DNA from: JALRAP01 sp046302815
Lineage (GTDB): Bacteria; Bacteroidota; Bacteroidia; AKYH767-A; OLB10
Direction of reading: 5' to 3'
Length of the DNA stretch: 31,525 nt
NCBI GenBank assembly: GCA_046302815.1
Contig: JBKCHO010000152.1
Location: 1 to 31,525 of the forward strand
Shown here: positions 24,515-31,525 of the stretch, in pieces
How positions within the stretch are numbered: position 1 is the stretch's first letter
How the letters are laid out: each line of letters starts with the position of its first letter
The notes under the pieces: generated by a model
The model's database searches: none
What the model was told of the DNA's origin: nothing
Seen by the model: only the letters and a program-made list of their open reading frames with translations
Position numbers and translations under genes: made by a program

Positions 24515-25309
24515 TCATAAGTTAATGACCCCTACGAATGTGTTCTGTCCATTCACAACAGTTACATTGAATAGTGTATCGGGCAACAAGGGCGCAAGCG
24601 GACTGACAATCAAACTGTAATTGCCTTCTGTTACACCTGAGATCAGAAAAACCCCACTGCTGTCCGTGTATGAAGAAAAGCTGTTTACACCATCCGTAGC
24701 GACAACTGGAACTAAAGCCGTAGAAGGAGACACCGATCCGGAAATGGATCCAGAAATAGCTCGGTCTATCACCCTGATTACCGGCTTGAGTGAATACTCG
24801 CCATTGCCTTGATCTACCACGGATTGTCCTGCGTCGAAATCCAAAAGAATGGAATAGTCCACTCCCGAAACAAGATCTTTATGAACCTGTAATTTTAATC
24901 CAGATTGCATTGCACTTGGGGTCGATAATGGATAGCTTATTCCGCCGACCACAACTGTGTTGTTCGGACCTAAAATCAATCTAATTTGCTGTAGTTTTCC
25001 TGCCAGCATATCACCAGTAGCGATTAGGGTGTCTGCTCCTCCTGTTAAATCAAGTAAATTATATATTCCTGAAGCCACATTCAATGAAATGTTACCAGAT
25101 TCCGCTCCGGTGACCTCTACCCCAACTATATCAACATTTACCTCATCATAATTACCTGGTGCATCGGTAAGCCGAATCTGTAATCGTGCCTTCTCCTCTG
25201 ATGTCGACTCCTTTACACATGCCGTAAGCATAGTAAGTGCAATTAACAAGGGGGTCAAATTCAGGAGAAAAGATTGACTGGGATTTTTGGCTAGGTTATT
25301 GTTGGACAT
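24515..25309 (-). CDS. DUF4382-like lipoprotein with C-terminal carboxypeptidase-regulatory-like domain
   Basis: This is a 264-residue lipoprotein from ATG 25309; a further upstream ATG at 25339 is less likely. The signal ends in lipobox MLTAC with Cys31. The segment ARLQIRLTDAPGNYDEVNVD is the hallmark of the DUF4382 family (about residues 40-185). Residues about 190-264 form a beta-sandwich-like segment (ISGSVSPSTALVPVVATDG, then FLISGVTEGNYSLIV), similar to carboxypeptidase regulatory-like repeats. The biochemical role of DUF4382 is not known. It is divergent from the YceI-family gene across 88 bases in which I see no full promoter core. Confidence 0.85.
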   Translation of the reverse strand: MSNNNLAKNPSQSFLLNLTPLLIALTMLTACVKESTSEEKARLQIRLTDAPGNYDEVNVDIVGVEVTGAESGNISLNVASGIYNLLDLTGGADTLIATGDMLAGKLQQIRLILGPNNTVVVGGISYPLSTPSAMQSGLKLQVHKDLVSGVDYSILLDFDAGQSVVDQGNGEYSLKPVIRVIDRAISGSISGSVSPSTALVPVVATDGVNSFSSYTDSSGVFLISGVTEGNYSLIVSPLAPLLPDTLFNVTVVNGQNTFVGVINL

Positions 25310-25397
25310 AGGATAAAAAATTTGGTGAATAAAAAACATTAATATGATTCATCTGTTAAGCAAAAATCATTCACTTACTAAACAATCACAAATACAA

Positions 25398-25997
25398 ATG
25401 AAAAAAAACATCCTTTTATTGTCAGTTTTGTCCCTTAGCATTGCGTTTTCCTCTTGGAAACATGTAGATGTATTTAAAGTGGATACATCCAAAAGTTCCG
25501 TTGAGTGGTATGCCGAAAAAGTAACAGGTAAACACAATGGCACAATTAATCTTAAGTCCGGTGAAATTTCAAATAACCATGGCCGTTTCGGGGGAAACTT
25601 TGTTATGGACATGACATCCATTGTTTGTAAAGATTTACAGGGGGGCAGCAAAACCAAGCTAGAAGGCCACTTGAAATCCGAGGATTTCTTCTCCGTAGAA
25701 AAGCATCCTAATGCTTCTTTTGAAATTTCTTCTATGACTCCTTTAAGCGGCGCCAAAGCTGGAGGTCCTAACTTCACAATTGCTGGTAAAATGACCATCA
25801 AAGGAATCACCAAAGACATCAGCTTCCCAGCTGTGGTTGCATTTGCTGGTAATGGCATGACAGCCACCGCAGATGTGGTGATAGATCGTTCCAAATACGA
25901 TGTCCGCTATGGATCCAAATCTTTTTTCAGTGATATTGGCGATAAAGCCATCTATGACGAATTCACTCTCAAAGTGAAGCTTGTGGCAAGTTTGTAA
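25398..25997 (+). CDS. YceI family periplasmic protein
   Basis: This is a 199-residue YceI-family protein, a lipocalin-like beta-barrel that in known members binds isoprenoid or other lipophilic molecules in the periplasm. I chose ATG 25398; an in-frame ATG at 25344 would add 18 residues before the signal peptide. The signal peptide is KKNILLLSVLSLSIAFSSW. The family pattern is clear: VDTSKSSVEWYAEKVTGKHN near the mature start, LEGHLKSEDFFSVEKHPNASF, MTIKGITKDISFPAVV, and DRSKYDVRYGSKSFF near the end. A terminator follows the stop by about 17 bases. The natural ligand here is unknown. Confidence 0.93.
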   Translation: MKKNILLLSVLSLSIAFSSWKHVDVFKVDTSKSSVEWYAEKVTGKHNGTINLKSGEISNNHGRFGGNFVMDMTSIVCKDLQGGSKTKLEGHLKSEDFFSVEKHPNASFEISSMTPLSGAKAGGPNFTIAGKMTIKGITKDISFPAVVAFAGNGMTATADVVIDRSKYDVRYGSKSFFSDIGDKAIYDEFTLKVKLVASL

Positions 25998-26014
25998 TAC
26001 CAATCAAAAACTAT

Positions 26015-26050
26015 AAAAGGTCCGATTTTATGTCGGGCCTTTTTATTTTA
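26015..26050 (+). terminator. Rho-independent terminator after the YceI-family gene
   Basis: AAAAGGTCCGA (26015-26025) pairs with TCGGGCCTTTT (26033-26043), with one G-T wobble, around a 7-base loop and into a T-rich tail. Confidence 0.85.
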
Positions 26051-26116
26051 TTGATATACTGAGCTTTAGCTGACTTTTCTCTCGGATTTTTTTACAAGAA
26101 TTTAACCGAATTTTCA

Positions 26117-26148
26117 CTTGAAATGGGCTGTTGATTATCTTAACTTTG
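26117..26148 (+). promoter_or_regulatory. Candidate promoter of the large T9SS cargo gene
   Basis: CTTG at 26117-26120, one mismatch from -33 TTTG, is 20 bases upstream of an exact -7 element TAACTTTG at 26141-26148. The ATG is at 26176. Confidence 0.55.
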
Positions 26149-26175
26149 CACGGTCTTGAAAATCAAGGACAAGTG

Positions 26176-28719
26176 ATGCGGAAAAGTATTTGTTTTGCTA
26201 TCTTATTTTTTCTGCTTTCTTGGAGCTCCTACTCCCAAATCACCGTTGCTTTTCAGGGAGGAGAAGGAACTGCTTCTGATAACTGGGATTATCTTCCAAT
26301 TTCTAGTGCGGGTGGTCCCGCTTCGTTGCTCCCCGGACCACAAGGCACTCAGATCCGAACCGGCACCAAGTCCATTCGTGTGGGTGGAGGAAACTATCAG
26401 CTTAACTGCACTGCTGGAAAAAACTGCTATGTAGGTGGTAGCACCGCCGTTGTGGTCGGTTCTATTTCCGGAACCACATTAACTGTGACTTCCGTTGTTA
26501 GCGGTTCACTCAGTGTGAATACTCCGCTTCAAGGAACTGGAATTGCCCCTGGAACATTCATCTCAGGCCTTGGCACAGGTACCGGATTGACTGGAACCTA
26601 CACCGTCAACATATCGCAAAACGCTTCATCAACTACCATAACCAACTACAGTGCCGAAGGATGTAATATGCACGGAAAAATCCTTGAGATGAATTCTGTG
26701 TGCATAAACGGATTAAGTGGCGTTCAAATTAAAGCATATACATCGGCAAGTGGCGACCCCGCTTGTGGACTTGGTTTTGATGATCCAGATTATCTGTTTT
26801 ATGAAGTCAACGAAAACAACTCTGGCTGGGTAACCATTGCCACGCTTCGCGGTCAAAACAACAATACATGGAATTATGCGATGACCACCATTGGAGGATT
26901 ACAAACGGTACCAAATCCATTTGTCTATAATGTTACGCCAGGTACTGCGTCAGTTGCATTCAGGATCCGAGGTGTCATGAATCGCTCCGATGAGTTTTTT
27001 TATGTGGATGATATCAGCCTAACCGCATCTAGCAGCTCTCCTGGATTTGGAACCAGTCCAGGGGTTTGGACCGGTGGACTCAATACGGATTGGCACAACC
27101 CATGCAATTGGGTTAGCAAAATAATACCATCTACCACAACTACCGTAACTATTCCGGATACCTCCATCAATTATTGCGAAGTGTTTCCGGGAAATACTGC
27201 CAATTGTGCTTCTTTGAATGTGAACGATACGCTCAAAGTCGAACATCCGACCAGCACAATCAATATCAACGGGAATTTCACACTGCAGCTTAATGGATTT
27301 CTGGATATGTCCACCAACAACACCTCGGGTGGAAACATGGCCCTCGCCGGAAATTGGATCAACCAGCGAGATGAAACTTTTTTTGATGAGCGCGGAAGCA
27401 AGGTTTTACTAAACGGGTCTGCGACGCAAAACATACAGGTTACGGGTGCCAACGGCGACAAAGAGGTTTTCTCGTGCCTAGAGATCAATAAAGCTTCAAC
27501 CAGGGTTGTTCCAAATGAAAACATAGAGGTGGATCCGAATAATCTTAGGGGGAACATTTCAGTTCTCATACTTACTAGCGGAATCATGGATTTCCGTTCT
27601 CAAAAAAAGGAGCTCTTGGTAGGCAACTATTTTTCAGGATCGGTTACCAGAACCAATGGTGCGGTTTGTTTAGAGGATACAATTTACCGGACCAAGTTCA
27701 TACGAGCAATCGATCCTGCTCAAGGGACTTATATTTTCCCTATCTGTGCGTTCTCAGCAACTACACTTGCACCCAATCAATATATCCCGTTCACCATTTC
27801 CAACCTCACCGGATCGCCCGGATTTGTGACGATCAATTCTTACGCAACTGCAACAACAAATCTTCCTTGGCCTACCACTCCCATTAGCGTTAATAATTTG
27901 AATAGTACTACCGGACTGCTTCCCGACAACCGTGATGCTACAGCAAACAGATTCTGGCATGTGTCATCCAGTACCCCACTCACGGGAGATATGCGTTTCT
28001 CTTACAACTCCGCGTTAGACCAACCAATCGCCCCCTTCAATGTTGCCAGCCAATATAAAGCCCAGCGATATAACGATGCAACAGAACAATGGGAACCTTA
28101 CATCGCAGGTCAAACAGCAGCCAACTATTTCGTTGTCGTACCCGCAACCGATATCGGTCATACTTGGACCTTGTCGAGCTCACCTTCTCCCCTACCGGTT
28201 GAACTAATTGCCTTTGATGCCATACCTAAAAACAACTCCATCGTTCTGCTCCGTTGGAGTACTGCTTCAGAAACCAATTCATTGAAATTTACAATCGAAA
28301 GAAGCTCAGGTGTGGAAGAATTTTTACCCGTTGGAGAAGCTTCGGCCGCTGGATACTCTAATTCTTTATTGAATTATTCTTTGATTGATGAAAATCCATT
28401 GGAAGGCGTTTCCTATTATCGCGTTCGCGAAACTGATTTGGATGGATCAATGCAAATTTCCAATCCTGTTCGGGTTATAATTAATAAGGATCGGCATTTT
28501 GCATTTGAGGTTTACCCGAACCCCGCATCTCTTGAATTTATTATTTCTTCATCTAACAACTTCGACTCTTATAAGCTTACAGATTTACAAGGGCGTCCCA
28601 TCAAATTCATTTCTTCCAATGGAGAGGGATTTACAAGAGTTTCATGCCTAGGAATACCCCAAGGCATTTACTTTTTATTTGACACAAAAGGCAATGCATT
28701 GAAGCTGGCTATTCAATAA
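26176..28719 (+). CDS. Large secreted protein with T9SS type A sorting domain
   Basis: This is an 847-residue secreted protein of unknown function. I chose ATG 26176, which begins a normal signal peptide (KSICFAILFFLLSWSSYSQ). An upstream in-frame TTG at 26131 overlaps the promoter and is rejected. Residues about 22-290 look like an extracellular jelly-roll/adhesin-type domain with paired cysteines (NCTAGKNCYVGG, EGCNMHGKILEMNSVCINGL, DPACGLGFDDPD). A Gly/Thr-rich repeat module occupies about 92-157. Residues about 300-690 are beta-rich, starting GVWTGGLNTDWHNPCNWV, a pattern common in Bacteroidota surface proteins. A segment beginning LPVELIAFDA leads into the type A C-terminal domain, with FEVYPNPASLEF and IPQGIYFLFDTKG. 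It should be exported by the T9SS and processed by PorU. It has its own promoter and a shared terminator. Confidence 0.88.
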   Translation: MRKSICFAILFFLLSWSSYSQITVAFQGGEGTASDNWDYLPISSAGGPASLLPGPQGTQIRTGTKSIRVGGGNYQLNCTAGKNCYVGGSTAVVVGSISGTTLTVTSVVSGSLSVNTPLQGTGIAPGTFISGLGTGTGLTGTYTVNISQNASSTTITNYSAEGCNMHGKILEMNSVCINGLSGVQIKAYTSASGDPACGLGFDDPDYLFYEVNENNSGWVTIATLRGQNNNTWNYAMTTIGGLQTVPNPFVYNVTPGTASVAFRIRGVMNRSDEFFYVDDISLTASSSSPGFGTSPGVWTGGLNTDWHNPCNWVSKIIPSTTTTVTIPDTSINYCEVFPGNTANCASLNVNDTLKVEHPTSTININGNFTLQLNGFLDMSTNNTSGGNMALAGNWINQRDETFFDERGSKVLLNGSATQNIQVTGANGDKEVFSCLEINKASTRVVPNENIEVDPNNLRGNISVLILTSGIMDFRSQKKELLVGNYFSGSVTRTNGAVCLEDTIYRTKFIRAIDPAQGTYIFPICAFSATTLAPNQYIPFTISNLTGSPGFVTINSYATATTNLPWPTTPISVNNLNSTTGLLPDNRDATANRFWHVSSSTPLTGDMRFSYNSALDQPIAPFNVASQYKAQRYNDATEQWEPYIAGQTAANYFVVVPATDIGHTWTLSSSPSPLPVELIAFDAIPKNNSIVLLRWSTASETNSLKFTIERSSGVEEFLPVGEASAAGYSNSLLNYSLIDENPLEGVSYYRVRETDLDGSMQISNPVRVIINKDRHFAFEVYPNPASLEFIISSSNNFDSYKLTDLQGRPIKFISSNGEGFTRVSCLGIPQGIYFLFDTKGNALKLAIQ

Positions 28720-28750
28720 AAAAGTCCGCTGCTCCGCGCGGACTTTTTTA
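28718..28750. terminator. Bidirectional terminator between the T9SS cargo gene and the OmpA-like gene
   Basis: A 12-bp perfect inverted repeat, AAAAAAGTCCGC (28718-28729) with GCGGACTTTTTT (28738-28749), has an 8-base loop and T-runs on both strands. It sits between two convergent genes. Confidence 0.9.
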
Positions 28751-28768
28751 TTGATAAGGAAAAGTAAA

Positions 28769-29620
28769 TCACCTTTTGGGCTCAAGCAACTTGAAAAACT
28801 GATCCAATTGAGGCAAAATCACGATTCGGGTGCGGCGGTTTTTAGAACGACCCTCATCGCTATCGTTACCGGAGACTGGCACAAATTCGCTCCTCCCAGC
28901 AGCAATCATTCTGGATGGGTCGACACCATGGTTTTTCTGAAGGTCTCGTACGATGGAGCTCGCTCGAAGCACACTCAAATCCCAGTTGTCGCGGATCTTA
29001 TCTGTTGAAATAGGCTTGTTATCTGTGTGTCCCTCCACCATGAATTGAACATCAGGTTGAGCCTTGATCACCGCAGCAACTTTAGCCAAGACATTGCTGG
29101 CTGCGGAGGTGATCTCGTAACTTCCGGTTTTGAAAAGCATCTTATCTGATATAGAGATGAACACGGCACTGCCCTCTACATTGATATTTACATCTTGATC
29201 ATTGACATCCGTTAAGGCCCCCTTCAAATTGAGTGCAAGAGTCATGTTCAAAGAATCTTTACGCGACATGGCCGACTGCAAATCTTTAATGTAAGCATCC
29301 TTGGAAGTGATATTCTCCAGCGATTTACGAATGCTTTCCGACTGCGCGGCACTTACTACAGATAAATCCTTAAGCTGCTCCAACATGGTTGTGCTGTTTG
29401 ATCTCAAACTAGCCATCTCCGACTCCATGCTGCTGATTCTTCCGGCTTGTTTTTCCTTGTCAGACATGCAGGCGCTCAATTGGTATTTGAGTTTGTCGTT
29501 TTCCATTTTCAGCTCTTCATTCTTAGCAATTTGGCTTTTGTGCTTTTTGGTTGAAACGCATCCGACCGAAGCCAAGGAGAGAATAATCAGAGCCCCCGCA
29601 AAAAATCTTGATTTTTTCAT
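28769..29620 (-). CDS. OmpA family lipoprotein (MotB-like peptidoglycan-binding domain)
   Basis: This 283-residue envelope protein starts with a lipoprotein signal ending SVGC (Cys21). A coiled coil follows (about 28-125, rich in K/E/S/L heptads). The OmpA C-terminal domain is at about 150-275, with FKTGSYEITSAASNVLAKVA, VEGHTDNKP, NWDLSVLRASSIVRDL and NRRTRIVI. The Asp in NWDLS and the Arg in RRTRI are the usual diaminopimelate-binding residues, so it should anchor a membrane to peptidoglycan. The domain order resembles the group annotated as flagellar motor protein MotB or OmpA in Bacteroidota, but there is no sign of a motor here. Minus-strand -7 element TAACTTTG at 29664-29671. Confidence 0.92.
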   Translation of the reverse strand: MKKSRFFAGALIILSLASVGCVSTKKHKSQIAKNEELKMENDKLKYQLSACMSDKEKQAGRISSMESEMASLRSNSTTMLEQLKDLSVVSAAQSESIRKSLENITSKDAYIKDLQSAMSRKDSLNMTLALNLKGALTDVNDQDVNINVEGSAVFISISDKMLFKTGSYEITSAASNVLAKVAAVIKAQPDVQFMVEGHTDNKPISTDKIRDNWDLSVLRASSIVRDLQKNHGVDPSRMIAAGRSEFVPVSGNDSDEGRSKNRRTRIVILPQLDQFFKLLEPKR

Positions 29621-29663
29621 ATTGTTTTGATTGATGGTTTTTGGAGATACAATTTTGGGACTG

Positions 29664-29671
29664 CAAAGTTA
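29664..29671 (-). promoter_or_regulatory. Candidate promoter -7 element for the OmpA-like gene
   Basis: On the minus strand this reads TAACTTTG, an exact TAnnTTTG match, 43 bases upstream of the ATG at 29620. It lies just outside the divergent methyltransferase promoter, so the two transcripts start within about 70 bases of each other. Confidence 0.5.
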
Positions 29672-29687
29672 ATCAATGAGTCCCCAT

Positions 29688-29718
29688 TTTGGAGGCAAGA
29701 TGCAAAGGGCTACATTTG
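29688..29718 (+). promoter_or_regulatory. Consensus promoter of the methyltransferase gene (TTTG-N19-TACATTTG)
   Basis: -33 TTTG at 29688-29691 and -7 TACATTTG at 29711-29718 are 19 bases apart, the best match to the Bacteroidota consensus in this window. Only four bases separate the -7 element from the ATG at 29723 (ten from the in-frame ATG at 29729), so the message should be leaderless or nearly so. Confidence 0.7.
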
Positions 29719-29722
29719 CAGC

Positions 29723-30595
29723 ATGTTGATGTTAACACCTGGAAAATTCCCGGATTACGAATTGATAGATTGCGGGGATTTTGAAAAGCTTGAGCGCTTT
29801 GGCAATTATGTGACCATCAGGCCTGAACCACAAGCTGTATGGCCTAAGATGCTGAGCACATCCCAATGGGAAAAAGCTGCACATGTTCGTTTTGTTGCCA
29901 AGTCAGGCTCTACTGGAATTTGGAAAAAAATCAAAGAGATGCCAGATCGTTGGCACATGGAATATCCCATCGGCGATGAGGGCACCAGGATACGCTTCCG
30001 TTTGGCATTGACTTCCTTTAAACATGTAGGCTTGTTTCCAGAGCAGGCCGTCAACTGGGATTACATTTACCAAAAAACCAAATCCCTAAAAACTTCAACC
30101 CCAAAAGTGCTCAACCTTTTCGCTTACACGGGCGCATCATCATTGGCAGCCAAAGCTGCCGGGGCCGACACGACACACTTAGACTCGGTCCGACAAGTGG
30201 TGACTTGGGCTAGAGAAAACATGGAGCTTTCTGGACTGGATAACATCCGTTGGGTGATTGAGGATGCCATGGCATTTGTTCGGAGGGAACATAAACGAGG
30301 AAAAAAATATAACGGAATCATTTTAGACCCTCCAGCGTATGGGCATGGCGCCAATGGAGAGAAATGGAAGCTTGAAGACATGATTGCTGAAATGACCGGC
30401 ATGGTCACCGAATTGCTAGAGCCGGAGGACCATTTCCTGCTGATGAATACTTATTCCCTCGGTTTTTCATCGTTGGTAATCGAAAACTTACTGAATAACT
30501 CTCCTGTTAAAGGCCGTTTTGAAACCGGAGAGATTTATTTGAAATCTGGAACGGGGCAAAAACTGCCTCTCGGCGTTTTCGGACGAAGCAAATAG
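29723..30595 (+). CDS. Class I SAM-dependent rRNA (cytosine-C5) methyltransferase-like protein
   Basis: This 290-residue SAM-dependent methyltransferase resembles the RlmI/RlmK group that modifies 23S rRNA. The SAM-binding motif I is VLNLFAYTGASSLAAKAAG (about 129-147), the acidic residue of motif II is in THLDSVRQVV, and motif IV is LDPPAYGHG (201-209). I chose ATG 29723 because the promoter core ends at 29718; 29729 is an alternative. An in-frame start at 29627 would place the promoter inside the gene and is rejected. It lacks the N-terminal PUA domain of longer RlmI proteins, so the exact target base is uncertain. It is divergent from the OmpA-like gene and 38 bases upstream of msrB. Confidence 0.85.
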   Translation: MLMLTPGKFPDYELIDCGDFEKLERFGNYVTIRPEPQAVWPKMLSTSQWEKAAHVRFVAKSGSTGIWKKIKEMPDRWHMEYPIGDEGTRIRFRLALTSFKHVGLFPEQAVNWDYIYQKTKSLKTSTPKVLNLFAYTGASSLAAKAAGADTTHLDSVRQVVTWARENMELSGLDNIRWVIEDAMAFVRREHKRGKKYNGIILDPPAYGHGANGEKWKLEDMIAEMTGMVTELLEPEDHFLLMNTYSLGFSSLVIENLLNNSPVKGRFETGEIYLKSGTGQKLPLGVFGRSK

Positions 30596-30633
30596 CACCC
30601 GAAACTATTTTCATCCGGGGTTGTTCTAAAAAG

Positions 30634-31179
30634 ATGGGTAAATCTAGTCGGATATTATATGCCACCCTCATCTTTTCGTGGACCACTATGTCATCCTGTA
30701 GTCAACCCATACCTAAAAATTCCGTTGTTATGTCTGAAAACCCAAACCAAAACAACAACCCATATTACTCCAGAACTGATACTTCAAAACTTGTTTTGTC
30801 TGATTCAGAATGGAAAAAAATATTGTCCCCTGAAATGTTTTACATAGCCCGACAAAAGGGCACCGAACGCGCTTTCACGGGTAAGTATTGGGATTATGAA
30901 GGACTTGGGACTTACTATTGTGCCGCTTGTGGCAATGCCTTGTTTAAATCTGAAGCCAAATTTAGCAGCTCGTGTGGCTTGCCTTGTTTTTTTGAATCTA
31001 TTCGCCCTGATGCTGTCATCTACCATCCCGATTACTCATACGGTATGAACCGCATAGAAGTGGTCTGCGGTAGATGCGACGGGCACCTTGGCCATATTTT
31101 CGACGATGGCCCACCTCCAACTTACAAAAGGTTTTGCATGAACTCTTTTGTGTTGGATTTTGAACCTGATAGTAATTAG
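30634..31179 (+). CDS. msrB: Lipoprotein peptide-methionine (R)-S-oxide reductase MsrB with altered CGWPSF-type motif
   Basis: MsrB reduces methionine R-sulfoxide in proteins using thiol electrons. This 181-residue copy starts with a lipoprotein signal (lipobox TMSSC, Cys22), so it should act in the envelope. The zinc pairs CAAC (Cys96, Cys99) and CGRC (Cys145, Cys148) are present. The catalytic motif is KRFCMNSFVLDF with Cys168. Cys114 sits where the resolving cysteine is usually found. However, the motif that normally reads CGWPSF is CGLPCF: Leu116 replaces Trp and Cys118 replaces Ser. Each is a single-base difference from the standard codon (TTG for TGG, TGT for TCT). The rest, including CDGHLGHIFDDGPPPTYKRF, is standard. 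Whether the enzyme is active, has a third functional cysteine, or the read contains errors cannot be told here. Confidence 0.93.
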   Translation: MGKSSRILYATLIFSWTTMSSCSQPIPKNSVVMSENPNQNNNPYYSRTDTSKLVLSDSEWKKILSPEMFYIARQKGTERAFTGKYWDYEGLGTYYCAACGNALFKSEAKFSSSCGLPCFFESIRPDAVIYHPDYSYGMNRIEVVCGRCDGHLGHIFDDGPPPTYKRFCMNSFVLDFEPDSN

Positions 31180-31194
31180 CATCTTCGAAAGAAG

Positions 31195-31216
31195 CGGAAA
31201 AGTGACTAATTTTCCG
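31195..31216 (+). repeat. Inverted repeat just upstream of the MFS gene
   Basis: CGGAAAA (31195-31201) pairs with TTTTCCG (31210-31216). The right arm ends two bases before the GTG start at 31219 and overlaps a -7-like TAATTTTC (31207-31214, one mismatch). It could act as a weak terminator for msrB or as a translational or operator element; the role is inferred. Confidence 0.35.
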
Positions 31217-31218
31217 TC

Positions 31219-31525
31219 GTGACTAAACATGAACTAAAATCTTCTCCATTTAATCTGGCAGTTATTGCTGCCGGGCTTGGTTTTTTTGTAGATGCGTTCG
31301 ATCTTTTTCTGTTTAGCATTTATCGCATACCAAGCTTGACCGAATTGGGCTTGACCGGAAACGAATTGAAAGTTGAAGGAGAAAAACTGCTTTCCATACA
31401 AATGGCAGGTATGATGGTGGGAGGTATTTTGACAGGCATCATTGGCGATAAAAGAGGTCGCGTTGCGGTATTATTCGGATCCATATTGCTTTACTCTGTA
31501 GCAAACATGGCAAATGCATATGTAG
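31219..31525 (+). CDS. MFS transporter, N-terminal part (cut by window edge)
   Basis: 102 complete codons are visible, open to the right edge. The start is GTG at 31219: an in-frame stop lies at 31207-31209 and no in-frame ATG occurs before the middle of the second helix. The first helix is NLAVIAAGLGFFVDAFDLFL, with the FFVDAFDLF pattern common to proton-coupled MFS carriers of the sugar/phosphate/aromatic acid type. The second helix region is IQMAGMMVGGILTGII. It is followed by the MFS motif A variant GDKRGRVAV between helices 2 and 3. The substrate cannot be named from this part. It follows msrB by 39 bases containing short inverted repeats. Confidence 0.85.
   Translation, partial: MTKHELKSSPFNLAVIAAGLGFFVDAFDLFLFSIYRIPSLTELGLTGNELKVEGEKLLSIQMAGMMVGGILTGIIGDKRGRVAVLFGSILLYSVANMANAYV

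Noticed and set aside
28769..29620. MotB stator protein of a flagellar motor
   Set aside because: It has a lipoprotein signal rather than a MotB transmembrane plug, and no motA or flagellar gene is nearby; OmpA-family anchor is the safer call.
29627..29722. Methyltransferase start at 29627
   Set aside because: The best promoter match in the window lies inside this extension, and the family N-terminus begins at 29723 or 29729.

Overview
The window is a piece of a chromosome from a member of the phylum Bacteroidota, most likely a flavobacterium-like lineage. The evidence is three type IX secretion system (T9SS) and gliding proteins (PorU, PorP/SprF, GldJ), two proteins with T9SS type A C-terminal sorting domains, the Bacteroidota-style promoter core TAnnTTTG upstream of many genes, a lack of Shine-Dalgarno sequences, and a mostly housekeeping gene set. 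I see no transposase, phage gene, CRISPR array, rRNA or origin.

Layout. (1) 1-8635, T9SS and wall: porU runs leftward off the edge of the window, divergent from porP/sprF and gldJ. A strong terminator follows gldJ, then a secreted cyclophilin and murF. (2) 8651-12975, minus strand: acyl-CoA dehydrogenase, then a Wza-like export lipoprotein and a Wzc-like tyrosine autokinase. (3) 13093-19130, plus strand: anmK (wall recycling), a GNAT acetyltransferase, then a tightly overlapping run of an amino-acid dehydrogenase, an MscS channel and an ABC-2 permease, and finally a YugP-type membrane zinc protease ending at a terminator. (4) 19211-23943, minus strand: tRNA-Cys(GCA) with its own promoter and terminator, then mlaE-mlaF-mlaD followed by glnS-folB. 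(5) 24083-28749: a small cytochrome c, a DUF4382-like lipoprotein, a YceI-family protein and a large multidomain T9SS cargo protein. (6) 28769-31525: an OmpA-family lipoprotein divergent from an rRNA-methyltransferase-like gene, a lipoprotein MsrB with an altered active-site motif, and the start of an MFS transporter.

How it fits together. Much of the window serves the cell envelope: T9SS export and sorting (PorU, PorP, GldJ and two cargo proteins), peptidoglycan synthesis and salvage (MurF, AnmK), polysaccharide export (Wza/Wzc), phospholipid trafficking (MlaEFD), osmotic relief (MscS), membrane proteolysis (YugP) and peptidoglycan anchoring (OmpA-like). I found no convincing new multigene system. 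The most unusual items are a T9SS-tagged cyclophilin beside gldJ, an MsrB whose CGWPSF-type motif reads CGLPCF, a perfect 21-bp tandem repeat encoding the tyrosine cluster of the Wzc-like kinase, a Gly/Thr module apparently inserted into a T9SS cargo protein, and promoter cores only 4-5 bases from some start codons.
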